DNA from: Rhizobacter sp. SG703
GTDB taxonomy: Bacteria > Pseudomonadota > Gammaproteobacteria > Burkholderiales > Burkholderiaceae_C
Assembly (NCBI RefSeq): GCF_012275445.1
Contig: NZ_JAAZQK010000005.1
Span: forward strand, 434,001-498,000
Direction: 5' to 3'
Length of the DNA stretch: 64,000 nucleotides
Positions within the stretch are counted from its first letter, which is position 1, and the number at the start of each line of letters is the position of its first letter. Positions 44,135 to 52,237 of the stretch are shown one piece after another. The position numbers and the translations under genes are program-made. The notes beneath the pieces were generated by a model, which ran no database searches, was not told the DNA's origin, and saw only the letters and a program-made list of their open reading frames with translations.

Positions 44135-44400
44135 CGGGCGGCCCTGCGCGGCGTGCGGGCGGCGACCGGGGCCGCCGGTCTCGCCGGCACCGGCTTCACG
44201 AACGACAGCCCGGGCTCGTTCGACTGCGCGGCGCGCAACATCAACTGGCAGATGTCGCCGTAGCTCAGCGCGGGGTGCAGCTCGGCCAGCATGCCGACGC
44301 GCATCCAGTGCTCGGCCTGCGCATTGATCGAACGGCTCAGCGCGTCGCTCGCGCTGCGCAGGTTGTCGTGCATCTGGTCTGAAATCTTGACGATTCCCAT
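44131..44400 (-). CDS. ParD-like antitoxin-family protein
   Basis: The 89-residue protein starts MGIVKISDQMHDNLRSASDA followed by LSRSINAQAEHWMRVGMLAE. This is the ParD-like (PF11903-type) ribbon-helix-helix plan: a short strand that reads DNA, then two helices. The C-terminus is Pro/Ala/Arg-rich and disordered. No ParE or other known toxin follows. Instead the stop overlaps the methionine aminopeptidase start by four bases. The strand KISDQ and the upstream direct repeats at 44432-44449 suggest that it regulates its own operon. A CCTCC-containing leader with no purine-rich site before the ATG implies weak or unusual initiation. Confidence 0.82.
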   Translation of the reverse strand: MGIVKISDQMHDNLRSASDALSRSINAQAEHWMRVGMLAELHPALSYGDICQLMLRAAQSNEPGLSFVKPVPARPAAPVAARTPRRAAR

Positions 44401-44421
44401 GGTGTGCGATCTGGAGGTGTG

Positions 44422-44450
44422 TTGTATGAAACGTATATGGTTCGTATATT
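44422..44450 (+). promoter_or_regulatory. AT-rich promoter/operator upstream of ParD-like gene
   Basis: TTGTAT and TATATT are separated by 17 bases on the plus strand, a sigma-70-like promoter in an otherwise GC-rich window, pointing towards the lipoprotein gene. Overlapping it are two direct CGTATAT repeats (44432-44438 and 44443-44449), a natural binding site for the ribbon-helix-helix protein encoded on the opposite strand. Confidence 0.5.
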
Positions 44451-44607
44451 AGCAGACGCCGGCGGGCGGTGGATGCGGGGGTGGTCCGAAGTCGCACTTC
44501 GGCCGACTGCGCCGCGATGGCAAGGCGCAGAAGTACATGTCTCCCGTGGGCGGCCCGGCGCCGCACTCGAACAATCGGGCCTTTTGGCACCGGTCGCAGG
44601 GGATCAC

Positions 44608-45390
44608 ATGGGACATCGTTCGAGACGGCTGATGGCGATGGGGATGGCGGCGCTGCTCGGCGCCTGCGGTGGCGGAGGCGGCGGCAGCAGCAGCACGGCG
44701 GCCGACGCGGGCGGTGGCGGCGGCACGACCCCCACGCCGGTCCCGACCGTCGCGGCCGGCTGGTGGACCGGCAGCACCGCCGACCACCGCGCGCTGACCG
44801 GCCTGGTCTTCGCCGACGGCAGCTTCAGCCTCCTCTATTCCGCACAGGACGCGCCCGACTCGGTGGCCGGCCTGGTGCAAGGCAGCGGCGCCGGCGTCGA
44901 CGGCGCGTTCGCGTCGACCGATGCGATCGACTTCCGGCTCGCCGACGGCACGGTCGCCGCCACGCCGTTCAGCGCCACCGCCGTCACGCAGCAGCGCTTC
45001 GACGGCAGCCTGTTCGACGACGGGCTCGGCTTCACGACCACCTTCAACCCCGCTTTTGCACGCACTGCCGCGCTCGAAGACGTGGCCGGCCCCTACGATG
45101 CGCAGGCGGCGCGGCCCGATGACAGCCTGGCGGCCACGCTGTCGATCGACGCGCGAGGCGTGCTCACCGGCAGCGGCACCGGCTGCCGCATCGACGGCTC
45201 GCTGGTGCCGCGCAGCGATGCGAACGCCTACGGCATCGTGCTCGCGCTCAGCGGCGACGACTGCGCCTCCGACGGGCTGGCGTTCAGCGGCATCGCGCTC
45301 TTCGATGCCGACACCCGCACGCTGTACGTGATGGCGCCGAACGCCGACCGCAGCGACGCGCTGGTGGTCCGCGCCGCCCGCTCCGACTGA
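44608..45390 (+). CDS. Putative lipoprotein, unrecognised
   Basis: The 260-residue protein has a lipoprotein signal (RLMAMGMAALLGACGG) with the lipobox LLGAC, then a Gly/Ser/Thr-rich linker and a beta-rich domain with GWWTGSTADHRALTGLVFAD and repeated GS.AGVDGAF-like turns. It is probably anchored to the outer membrane facing the periplasm. A Cys pair further on (GCRIDGS, GDDCASDG) may form a disulfide. CAGGGG before the ATG at 44608 is an acceptable ribosome binding site. The domain resembles beta-barrel-lipid-type lipoproteins in outline only; I do not assign a function. Expected promoter at 44422-44450. Confidence 0.78.
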   Translation: MGHRSRRLMAMGMAALLGACGGGGGGSSSTAADAGGGGGTTPTPVPTVAAGWWTGSTADHRALTGLVFADGSFSLLYSAQDAPDSVAGLVQGSGAGVDGAFASTDAIDFRLADGTVAATPFSATAVTQQRFDGSLFDDGLGFTTTFNPAFARTAALEDVAGPYDAQAARPDDSLAATLSIDARGVLTGSGTGCRIDGSLVPRSDANAYGIVLALSGDDCASDGLAFSGIALFDADTRTLYVMAPNADRSDALVVRAARSD

Positions 45391-45457
45391 CGCCCAGGGG
45401 GCGACACGCCCGCGGCCCGATAGACTCCGCGCGGCCTGTCCGAGTCCGGAGAACCCC

Positions 45458-47845
45458 ATGCCCCCGCGAAACGAAGCCGACGGCTTCCTGCCCCGCATCC
45501 AGATCGTCACCGCCACCCGGCGCTACCGGCTCGGCGGCCCCGGCACGGCGCCGGACCCGGCGCTGCGCGCCCGCACGCTGGCGAACGAGGCAATGCGCTG
45601 GAGCTACGTGCTGCGCAGCCGCGAGCGCTGGCGCGACATGCCCGACGTGGCCGACCGCCACCAGGCCGATGCCACCGCGACGCTGAATGCCTTCGGGCTG
45701 GGCGACGAGGCGCTGCGCGAGATCGCGCAGGCCGGCCGCGCCGTCGTGACGATGCCGTTCGAGACCGAGAGCGTCGGCTGGGAGGGCCGCATCTTCCCGT
45801 GGGAGTTCGTGCTGTCGCGTGCGACGCGTCGCTACCGGCGCGCGGGCGGGGCCGCGGCCTCGGGCGGACACGGCCTGACGGTGATGCGCCACCTCGACCT
45901 CGCCGAGCGTCCGCCGTTGCCGGTGCGCCGCATGGACGGCCGGGTGCTGGTCGTGCAGAGCCTGCCCGGCGCGCTGGCGCAGGCCTATGACGCCACCGAC
46001 GAGACCGAGCGCGTGCGCCGCGCCTTCGGGCTGCACGGCGACGACCCGCGCTGGCGCGTGGCCGTCAACCCGACGCTGGGCGAGCTGACCGCGCTGTGCG
46101 CGGCGTTCCGGCCGGAGGTGGTGCATTTCTGCGGCTTCGACAACCACGAAGGCATCGCGCAGCTGGCCAACAGCGCCGGCACCGATGTCGCGGTGACGCT
46201 GCGCGACGAGCGGCGCAGCGCCGCCGACTGGCAGCGCGACGACAAAGGCGTGGTCGACGGCTGCCTGATGCGGCGCAGCGACGGCCTGCCGGTGATGGTG
46301 GCGCCGCCCGAGCTGGCGCATGCGCTGACCGGCGGCGGTCGCCACCGCCCGTTCTTCGTCGGCCTGAACCTGTGGAACTCGGCAGCCCGCATCGCTCCGC
46401 AGCTGCTGCCGGCCGGCGTGCTGGCCGCGATGGGTTTCCAGGATGCATTCGACGACGCGCTGGCCGGCTACTTCTTCGAGACGCTGTATGCGCAGCTCGC
46501 GGCGCAGGCGTGGAACCTGCCGGTCGCGTTCGAGCAGGCCTGGGCCGCGACGCGCTCGCAGGTCGACCTGGTGCCCGGCACCGGCATCGCGCTGTGGGCG
46601 CGGGCGCCGCTGGTCGCGCAGCGCAGTGCACCGCACCTCGCCCGGCCGGCGGCGGCCGCGGCCGCGCGTGTGCCGTCGGTGTCGCGCGCCTTGTTGCGCG
46701 CCGTCGTCGAACCGCGCACCGAATTCAACTACGCCGAGCTGCACAACCAGGGCGACCCCGCCGAGAAGCGCAGCGCGCTGTTCCACCGCTTCGAGCTGCG
46801 CGGCGCGGTCACGCAACCGCCGACGCGGGCGCAGGTGCTGGTCGAGCTGAACTGCGGCATCGAACGCGCACGCTACGAGGCCGAGATCGAGCTGACGCAG
46901 GAGCGCACCAGCCTCGGCGCGCGCATCAAGATGCCGCTGACCGCGCGGCTGATGCGCTCGGTCTCCGAAGCGGTCGTCAGCAGCCTGTTCGTGCAGGTGG
47001 TGGTCGGCGGCCGGGTGATCCACAAGGACACCTACGCGATGCGGCTGATGCCGGTCGACCAGTGGCTGGACAACAGCACCAGCGGCGTCTGGCTGCCGTC
47101 GTTCGTGCTGCCGCGCGACCCGGCGGTCGAGCGCGCGATCACGCTCGCGCAGCGCTACGTGCGGGTGATCCGCGACGACCCGAGCGCCGGCTTCGAGGGC
47201 TACCAGTCGTCGTCGTCCGCCGACCCGGCCAGCCTCGAGAACGTCGACCTGCAGGTCGAGGCGATCTGGTCGGCGCTGCTGCACGAATGGGACCTCGGCT
47301 ACATCAACCCGCCGCCCACCTACAACCGCGCACTCGATTCGCAGCGCCTGCGCACGCCGAGCGCGGTGCGTGCGGCGCGCATGGGCACCTGCATCGACCT
47401 GACGCTGCTGTTCGCCGCCTGCCTCGAGCTGGTCGACATCCACCCGGTGGTGTTCCTGCTCGACGGCCACGCGCTGCCCGGCTACTGGCGCCACCGCGAC
47501 TACCAGTTCGCGTACCGCGAAGTGATCGAACCGGGCGACGCGATGCCGCCGAGCGACGAGCACCGCAGCGGCTCGCCGGGCGCGCAGACGCGGCCGTGGC
47601 GGGCCGGTCGCGCCAGCTACCGCGAGGTGTGGGGGCTGATCCGCGACGGCAAGCTGGCGCCGCTGGAGAGCGTGCGGCTGACCGAGCACTGCGGCTTCCG
47701 CGAAGCGCGCGAGGCCGGCGTGCAGGCGCTCAGCGAGCCGCGCGATTTCGATTCGATCCTCGACATCGCGATCGCGCGCGAGCACCAGGTCACGCCGCTG
47801 CCGATCGTGGCGCCGGCCGCGCTGGCCCTCGGGGAGCGCGCATGA
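45458..47845 (+). CDS. CHAT-like domain fused to transglutaminase-like protease
   Basis: The 795-residue protein begins like CHAT caspase-family proteins: SYVLRSRERWRD, then WEGRIFPWEFVL (the CHAT PWE motif), then EVVHFCGFDNHEG and FFVGLNLWNSA. In active CHAT proteases the second motif reads HFxGHG and the third LNACxS; here the catalytic positions are Phe227 and Trp306, so the CHAT site looks dead. The C-terminal third has a transglutaminase-like motif, MGTCIDLTLLFAACLEL (Cys645) and LLDGHALPGYWR (His671), as seen in DUF4011-type helicases. A middle beta-rich region separates them. The stop overlaps the next hydrolase gene (ATGA). The two genes look like a self-contained effector or defence module; this is inference. 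Confidence 0.72.
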   Translation: MPPRNEADGFLPRIQIVTATRRYRLGGPGTAPDPALRARTLANEAMRWSYVLRSRERWRDMPDVADRHQADATATLNAFGLGDEALREIAQAGRAVVTMPFETESVGWEGRIFPWEFVLSRATRRYRRAGGAAASGGHGLTVMRHLDLAERPPLPVRRMDGRVLVVQSLPGALAQAYDATDETERVRRAFGLHGDDPRWRVAVNPTLGELTALCAAFRPEVVHFCGFDNHEGIAQLANSAGTDVAVTLRDERRSAADWQRDDKGVVDGCLMRRSDGLPVMVAPPELAHALTGGGRHRPFFVGLNLWNSAARIAPQLLPAGVLAAMGFQDAFDDALAGYFFETLYAQLAAQAWNLPVAFEQAWAATRSQVDLVPGTGIALWARAPLVAQRSAPHLARPAAAAAARVPSVSRALLRAVVEPRTEFNYAELHNQGDPAEKRSALFHRFELRGAVTQPPTRAQVLVELNCGIERARYEAEIELTQERTSLGARIKMPLTARLMRSVSEAVVSSLFVQVVVGGRVIHKDTYAMRLMPVDQWLDNSTSGVWLPSFVLPRDPAVERAITLAQRYVRVIRDDPSAGFEGYQSSSSADPASLENVDLQVEAIWSALLHEWDLGYINPPPTYNRALDSQRLRTPSAVRAARMGTCIDLTLLFAACLELVDIHPVVFLLDGHALPGYWRHRDYQFAYREVIEPGDAMPPSDEHRSGSPGAQTRPWRAGRASYREVWGLIRDGKLAPLESVRLTEHCGFREAREAGVQALSEPRDFDSILDIAIAREHQVTPLPIVAPAALALGERA

Positions 47846-49173
47846 ACGACGCCATCACGACCGGCGATCCGCTGCCGTTCAGCGCCGCACCGTGGGCGGC
47901 GGTCGATGCGCGGCTCGGGCTGAGCGAGCCGGCGCCCGCGCAGGCCGCGGCATTGCCGATCTCGATGCGGCGGCGTCGCGGCTTCACGCCGTCGATGGCC
48001 GATCCGCGCGCCAGCGTCAGCCTGCGCGACGACGACGGCGTGCTGCGCTGGAACTACGAGCCGCCGGCCGCCCAGGTGCTGCGCGGCCGGTCGCGCCGCG
48101 CCGGCGGGTTCGGCTTCGGCGACCTGCTGCAGCGCTTCGAGTACGACGACATCGGGCCGAACCGCGTGGCGCAGTCGCTGGTCGCGCTCGACGCTCGGCT
48201 CACGCCGCACCAGGGGCTGCGCCAGTGGGTCGGCGGCGCGCTGGTGCCGGCGCCCGCGCCGCAGCCCGGCGGCGCGCAGCGCACGCTGCTGCTGCTGCAC
48301 GGCACCTTCAGCAACGGCGACATGTGGTTCGACCAGCTCGGCGCAACGCCGGCCGGCGTTGCGCTGCTCGCGCAGTGGCAGCAGGTCTACGGCGAGCGCA
48401 TCTTCGCGTTCGACCACCCGACGCTGTCGGTCGCACCGTGGCTGAACGCGCTCGACCTGCAGCGCGCGCTGCGCGGCATCGCCGGGCCGGTCGACGTCGT
48501 GTGCCACAGCCGCGGCGGGCTGGTCGCGTCGTGGCTGCTACGGCTCGCGCCGGTGCGGGTGCAGCAGGTGGTGTTCGTCGGCTCGCCGCTCGGCGGCACC
48601 AGCCTCGCGTCGCCGTACCGCCTGCGTGCCGCGCTCGACATGCTGGCCAACATCGCGAACGCGCTGTCGCTGGCCGGGCAGGCGGCGAGCACGGTGTTCC
48701 CGCTGGCCGCCGGCGCGGCCGGGCTCGCCAAGGTGCTGGGCAAGACGCTGCAGCTCGGCGCGGCGCTGCCGCTGGCCGACGCGGCGGTGGCGCTGGTGCC
48801 GGGCCTCGCGAGCCAGCAGCGCGTCAGCGACAACGCCGAGACGCGCGCGCTGTTCGACGACCGCTGGCTGGTGCAGCCGCGCTTCGCGGTGGTGTCGGCC
48901 GATTTCGAGCCGAACCTCGGCGAGCCGGCGTGGAAGTTCTGGACGCGCTTCCGCAACCCCGGCCTGCAACTGGCGAGCCTCGGCGCCGACATCGTGTTCC
49001 CCGGTGCCAACGACCTGGTCGTCGACACCGGGTCGATGAGCTTCCTCGGCCAGCCGGCGCAGGGCAAGCCGGAGCTGCTGTCGCTCGGCAGGACGGCGAC
49101 GACCTTCCACACGAACTATTTTCGCGATCCGGCGGTGGTGGCGTTTCTCGCGCGGAAGGCGCAGGGCGCCTGA
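47842..49173 (+). CDS. Alpha/beta hydrolase partnered with the CHAT-like gene
   Basis: The 443-residue protein has an alpha/beta hydrolase core: TLLLLHGTFSNGDMWFDQL (oxyanion loop HG), VDVVCHSRGGLVASWLL with nucleophile Ser in CHSRGG, GANDLVVDT as the candidate acid, and TATTFHTNYFRD as the candidate His. A hydrophobic insert (ALSLAGQAASTVFPLAAGAA) after the nucleophile may act as a lid or membrane patch. This resembles the lipase-like hydrolases that accompany CHAT proteins in other genomes. The ATG overlaps the CHAT gene stop, so the products are probably made in equal amounts and act together. No signal peptide is seen. Confidence 0.82.
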   Translation: MNDAITTGDPLPFSAAPWAAVDARLGLSEPAPAQAAALPISMRRRRGFTPSMADPRASVSLRDDDGVLRWNYEPPAAQVLRGRSRRAGGFGFGDLLQRFEYDDIGPNRVAQSLVALDARLTPHQGLRQWVGGALVPAPAPQPGGAQRTLLLLHGTFSNGDMWFDQLGATPAGVALLAQWQQVYGERIFAFDHPTLSVAPWLNALDLQRALRGIAGPVDVVCHSRGGLVASWLLRLAPVRVQQVVFVGSPLGGTSLASPYRLRAALDMLANIANALSLAGQAASTVFPLAAGAAGLAKVLGKTLQLGAALPLADAAVALVPGLASQQRVSDNAETRALFDDRWLVQPRFAVVSADFEPNLGEPAWKFWTRFRNPGLQLASLGADIVFPGANDLVVDTGSMSFLGQPAQGKPELLSLGRTATTFHTNYFRDPAVVAFLARKAQGA

Positions 49174-49197
49174 GGCGTCCCGCGCCGACGGACGGAA

Positions 49198-50013
49198 TCA
49201 GGCCCGCGGCTTCTCGATGCCGACGAGCTCCTCCAGCGTCTTCGCATAGTCCACGCACAGCTGCGCCATGGCGGCGAGATCGCCCGCGGCCAGGGCGGCA
49301 ACCGTCTTGCGCTGGAAATCTCCGATGGCGTCGGCGATGGCGGGCCTGAGGGCCTTGCCATTCGCGAGGCTCAGGATCGCCTGCCCGTCGGCGGCGAGGA
49401 ACCTGCACCACGTCTTCATGTGCTCGCTCGAGCATTCCCCCTGCCGGACCAACGCTTCGAGCTGGCCCGCGCGTTCCTTGATCCGGGAGCAATACGCCTT
49501 CTTCGTGCAAAGTGCCTGCGTGGACGCCTCGTCCACGGGATCCTTGCCGGCGGGCCGTTCGATCCCGACGAGGCTGTCCAGGTGCCGGGAATAGAGACGG
49601 CAGGTCTCGGCGACGTGCTGAAGGTCGCCGGCCCGGAAACCGAGGGCGACCACGTTGTCGAACTCGCGCAGCAATGCAGCGATGGCCGCTCGCTGGTGCT
49701 TGCCACCGACGCCGGACAGCACGGCCCGGCCGACATCGGTCAGGCGCGTGCACGCGGCGCCGACCTCCGGCCGCGAACCCCGGTCTGCCGCCTGTTTCGC
49801 CACCGCTGCGCCGACGCGGATGCTCGCGCACAGTTGCTCCTTCGACGGGATGCGGTCGGCCTTGCTGCCTTCCCAGGTGATGCTTGCGTTGCGACGAGGG
49901 CCGGCGAAGCGCTTCGAGACAGCGGGTGCCGCCGCCGGGTCGCCGGCCTGGCCGGGTGGCGGGGGGGCCCCGACGACGTGCTTGGGGGACGGATTGGGTC
50001 GGACGAAGGCCAT
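49198..50013 (-). CDS. Unknown protein with two Cys-containing internal repeats
   Basis: The 271-residue protein has a disordered Pro-rich N-terminus (about 55 residues) and two diverged repeats, about residues 58-155 and 166-269. Each ends with LVGIE and a Lys or Arg then Pro (LVGIERPAG, LVGIEKPRA). Three Cys are conserved at equal positions: Cys62/169, Cys88/203 and Cys138/253. The repeats look all-helical (AAIAALLREFDNVVALGFRA against PAIADAIGDFQRKTVAALAA). No signal peptide or known family is seen. AGGAG nine bases before the ATG at 50013 supports the start. It converges on the CHAT/hydrolase pair, so co-function is unproven. Confidence 0.7.
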   Translation of the reverse strand: MAFVRPNPSPKHVVGAPPPPGQAGDPAAAPAVSKRFAGPRRNASITWEGSKADRIPSKEQLCASIRVGAAVAKQAADRGSRPEVGAACTRLTDVGRAVLSGVGGKHQRAAIAALLREFDNVVALGFRAGDLQHVAETCRLYSRHLDSLVGIERPAGKDPVDEASTQALCTKKAYCSRIKERAGQLEALVRQGECSSEHMKTWCRFLAADGQAILSLANGKALRPAIADAIGDFQRKTVAALAAGDLAAMAQLCVDYAKTLEELVGIEKPRA

Positions 50014-50132
50014 GGCGACTGCTCCTGGGTACTGCACACCGCGAACCGCTCGGGTGATGCAGGCTGAGTCGCGATCGCGACGCGCTGGTTCCGGCCCCAG
50101 GACAAACCGCCCGGCCGCCGCGGCAATTTCTG

Positions 50133-51152
50133 TCATTCCATCGCCAGGGCCCGAGGTGTCGGCTCGGGCAGGCAGCCGATGCCCCGCAGCGTTTCCTCCA
50201 CCGCCGTGTCCAGCGGCGTGTGCGGCTCTCGGCCCAGCACCGCGACCAGCCGGTCGTTGGCCATGCGCACCGGCTGCTGCCACAGGTAGCGCATCTCCAT
50301 CAGCTCGCGCAGCGTCGCGACGAACGGCGATGCGAGGCGCAGCAGCCACCACGGCGTGCGCGTGATGCGCGGCGTCTGCCCGGTGCGGCGCGCGACCACG
50401 CGCTGCACCGCTTCGGCGATCTGCCGGCCGGTCGCATCCCAGTGCCCGCCGAGGTGGAAGCGCTCGAATGCCGCCAGGCTGTCGCGCCGGCCCAGCAACT
50501 CGACCATCGTGCGTGCGACGTCCGGCAGGTAGGCCCATTGGTGGCCCACGCCGGCATCGGCCGGGTTGCTGATGGCCGTCACCGGCTGGCCCGGCTTCAG
50601 CATGCCTTGCGACAACCAGCTGTTGCCGAGCTTCGGTCCGAAGAAGTCGCCGGCCCGCACGATCAGCACGCGCGCGCCCTGGCGGCTCGCGGCCTGCAGC
50701 CGTTCCTCCATCTGCACGCGGATCGCGCCCTTGCGGGTCTGCGGGTGCTGCGGCGAATCCTCGCGCAGCAGCGGGAACGCATCGGGCCCGAAGTTGTAGA
50801 CCGTGCCCGGCAGCACGATGGTGGCCCGCTGCGCCAGCGCGGCGGCGATCGTGTTGTCGACCATCGGCAGCACCAGCTCGGCCCAGCGGCGGTAGCCGGG
50901 CGGGTTGACCGCGTGCACGATCACCGAGCAGCCGTCGGCGGCGCGCATCACGTCGGCACGCTGCATCGCGTCGCCGCGCAGCCAGGTGATGCCGTCGCGC
51001 TGCTGCACCGCGTCGGCGGCGTTGCGCTGCAGTGCGCGCACCGTCCAGCCCGCGTCGCGCAGCTGGCGCGCGACCTCGCCGCCGACGCCGCCGGTCGCGC
51101 CCAGCACCAGGGCCGTCCTGTTGCCGCTGTCGATGTTGCCGTTGCTGCCCAT
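50133..51152 (-). CDS. NAD(P)-dependent epimerase/oxidoreductase-like protein
   Basis: The 339-residue protein has a Rossmann fold with the GxxGxxG nucleotide loop ALVLGATGGVGGEVAR, then GDAMQRADVMRAADGCSVIVH and GTVYNFGPDAFPL, typical of the extended short-chain (NmrA/epimerase) family. ILIVRAGDFFGP-like segments and HQWAYLPDVARTMVELL place it near NAD-dependent epimerases. Catalytic identity and substrate are not clear. GGAG seven bases before the ATG at 51152 is a good ribosome binding site. It is divergently transcribed from a LysR regulator at 51247, the classic arrangement in which the regulator controls its neighbour. Confidence 0.85.
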   Translation of the reverse strand: MGSNGNIDSGNRTALVLGATGGVGGEVARQLRDAGWTVRALQRNAADAVQQRDGITWLRGDAMQRADVMRAADGCSVIVHAVNPPGYRRWAELVLPMVDNTIAAALAQRATIVLPGTVYNFGPDAFPLLREDSPQHPQTRKGAIRVQMEERLQAASRQGARVLIVRAGDFFGPKLGNSWLSQGMLKPGQPVTAISNPADAGVGHQWAYLPDVARTMVELLGRRDSLAAFERFHLGGHWDATGRQIAEAVQRVVARRTGQTPRITRTPWWLLRLASPFVATLRELMEMRYLWQQPVRMANDRLVAVLGREPHTPLDTAVEETLRGIGCLPEPTPRALAME

Positions 51153-51211
51153 GTCGTTCTCCAGAGTGGTGGTACGGGATGGATTCTGCGGAGCTTGGCG
51201 TTCCGATGGAA

Positions 51212-51239
51212 TTGCCGAATATCGACGTGACGCTATACA
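51212..51239 (+). promoter_or_regulatory. Predicted promoter of the LysR gene
   Basis: TTGCCG and TATACA are spaced by 16 bases. The -10 element ends only seven bases before the ATG at 51247, so transcription would begin at or next to the start codon and the mRNA may be leaderless; no ribosome binding site precedes the ATG. TTCC-GAT-GGAA at 51201-51211 is a nearby inverted repeat that the regulator might use. Confidence 0.4.
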
Positions 51240-51246
51240 TTTGTGA

Positions 51247-52194
51247 ATGACCTCGAACATCGGCTGGGAGCTCTACCGCTCATTCCTCGGCGTGCTGGAC
51301 GAAGGCTCGCTGTCGGGCGCGGCGCGTGGGCTGGGCATCACGCAGCCGACCGTCGGCCGCCACGTCGCGGCGCTCGAGCAGGCGCTCGGCGTCGTGCTGT
51401 TCACCCGCTCGCAGACCGGCCTGTTGCCGACCGAGGCGGCCCGTTCGCTGCGGCCCTATGCCGAGGCCATGCAGAGCACCGCGGCGGCGCTGGAGCGCGC
51501 CGCCGGCGGCCAGGGCGCCGACGGCGTCGTCAAGGGCACGGTGCGCATCAGCTGCAGCGACGTGATCGGCGTCGAGGTGCTGCCGCCGGTGCTGGCCGGG
51601 CTGCACGAGGCGCATCCGCAGCTGAAGATCGAACTGGTGCTGACCGACAAGCTGCAGGACCTGCTGCGCCGCGAGGCCGACATCGCCGTGCGCATGGTGC
51701 AGCCGAAGCAGGAGCAGCTGATCGCGCGCCACATCGGCAACATCGAGCTGGGCCTGCATGCGCACCGCGACTACCTCGCGCGCCGCGGCACGCCGCGCCG
51801 GCCCGACGAACTCGCCGGCCACGCGAGCATCGGCTACGACGAGCCGTCGGCCTGGTTGCGCCAGGCCGAGAAAGCCTTGCACGGCCTGCGGCGCGAGGTG
51901 TTCACGATGCGCAGCGACAGCAACCTGGCGCAGCTGGCGCTGATCCGCGCCGGTGCCGGCATCGGCATGTGCCAGGTGCCGCTGGCCCGGCGCGACGCCA
52001 ACCTGGTGCGGCTGCTGCCCAAGCTGTTCGCGTTGCCGCTCGGCACCTGGGTCACGATGCACGAAGACCTGCGCAGCAGCCCGCGCTGCCGGGTCGCGTT
52101 CGACGCGCTGGTGGCCGGCCTGTCGGACTACCTCGGCGCGGCCGGGCGCCGACAGCCCGGCCCTAAGCCGGCCCCAAGCCAAACCGCGCGATGA
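51247..52194 (+). CDS. LysR-family transcriptional regulator
   Basis: The 315-residue protein has the LysR helix-turn-helix at the N-terminus (GSLSGAARGLGITQPTVGRH, then VAALEQALGVVLFTR) and the two-lobed effector domain (KGTVRISCSDVIGVEVLPPV, LRREADIAVRMVQPKQEQLI, RAGAGIGMCQVPLARRDANL). It should bind DNA as a tetramer and respond to a small ligand. It is divergent from the oxidoreductase at 50133, with 94 bases between starts. The length is slightly over the family's norm because of a Pro-rich tail. Start at the ATG at 51247 fits the first helix. Confidence 0.95.
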   Translation: MTSNIGWELYRSFLGVLDEGSLSGAARGLGITQPTVGRHVAALEQALGVVLFTRSQTGLLPTEAARSLRPYAEAMQSTAAALERAAGGQGADGVVKGTVRISCSDVIGVEVLPPVLAGLHEAHPQLKIELVLTDKLQDLLRREADIAVRMVQPKQEQLIARHIGNIELGLHAHRDYLARRGTPRRPDELAGHASIGYDEPSAWLRQAEKALHGLRREVFTMRSDSNLAQLALIRAGAGIGMCQVPLARRDANLVRLLPKLFALPLGTWVTMHEDLRSSPRCRVAFDALVAGLSDYLGAAGRRQPGPKPAPSQTAR

Positions 52195-52237
52195 TGCAGG
52201 CCTGCGCCGCTTGCGACCCGCCACCTTGACCTCGACC

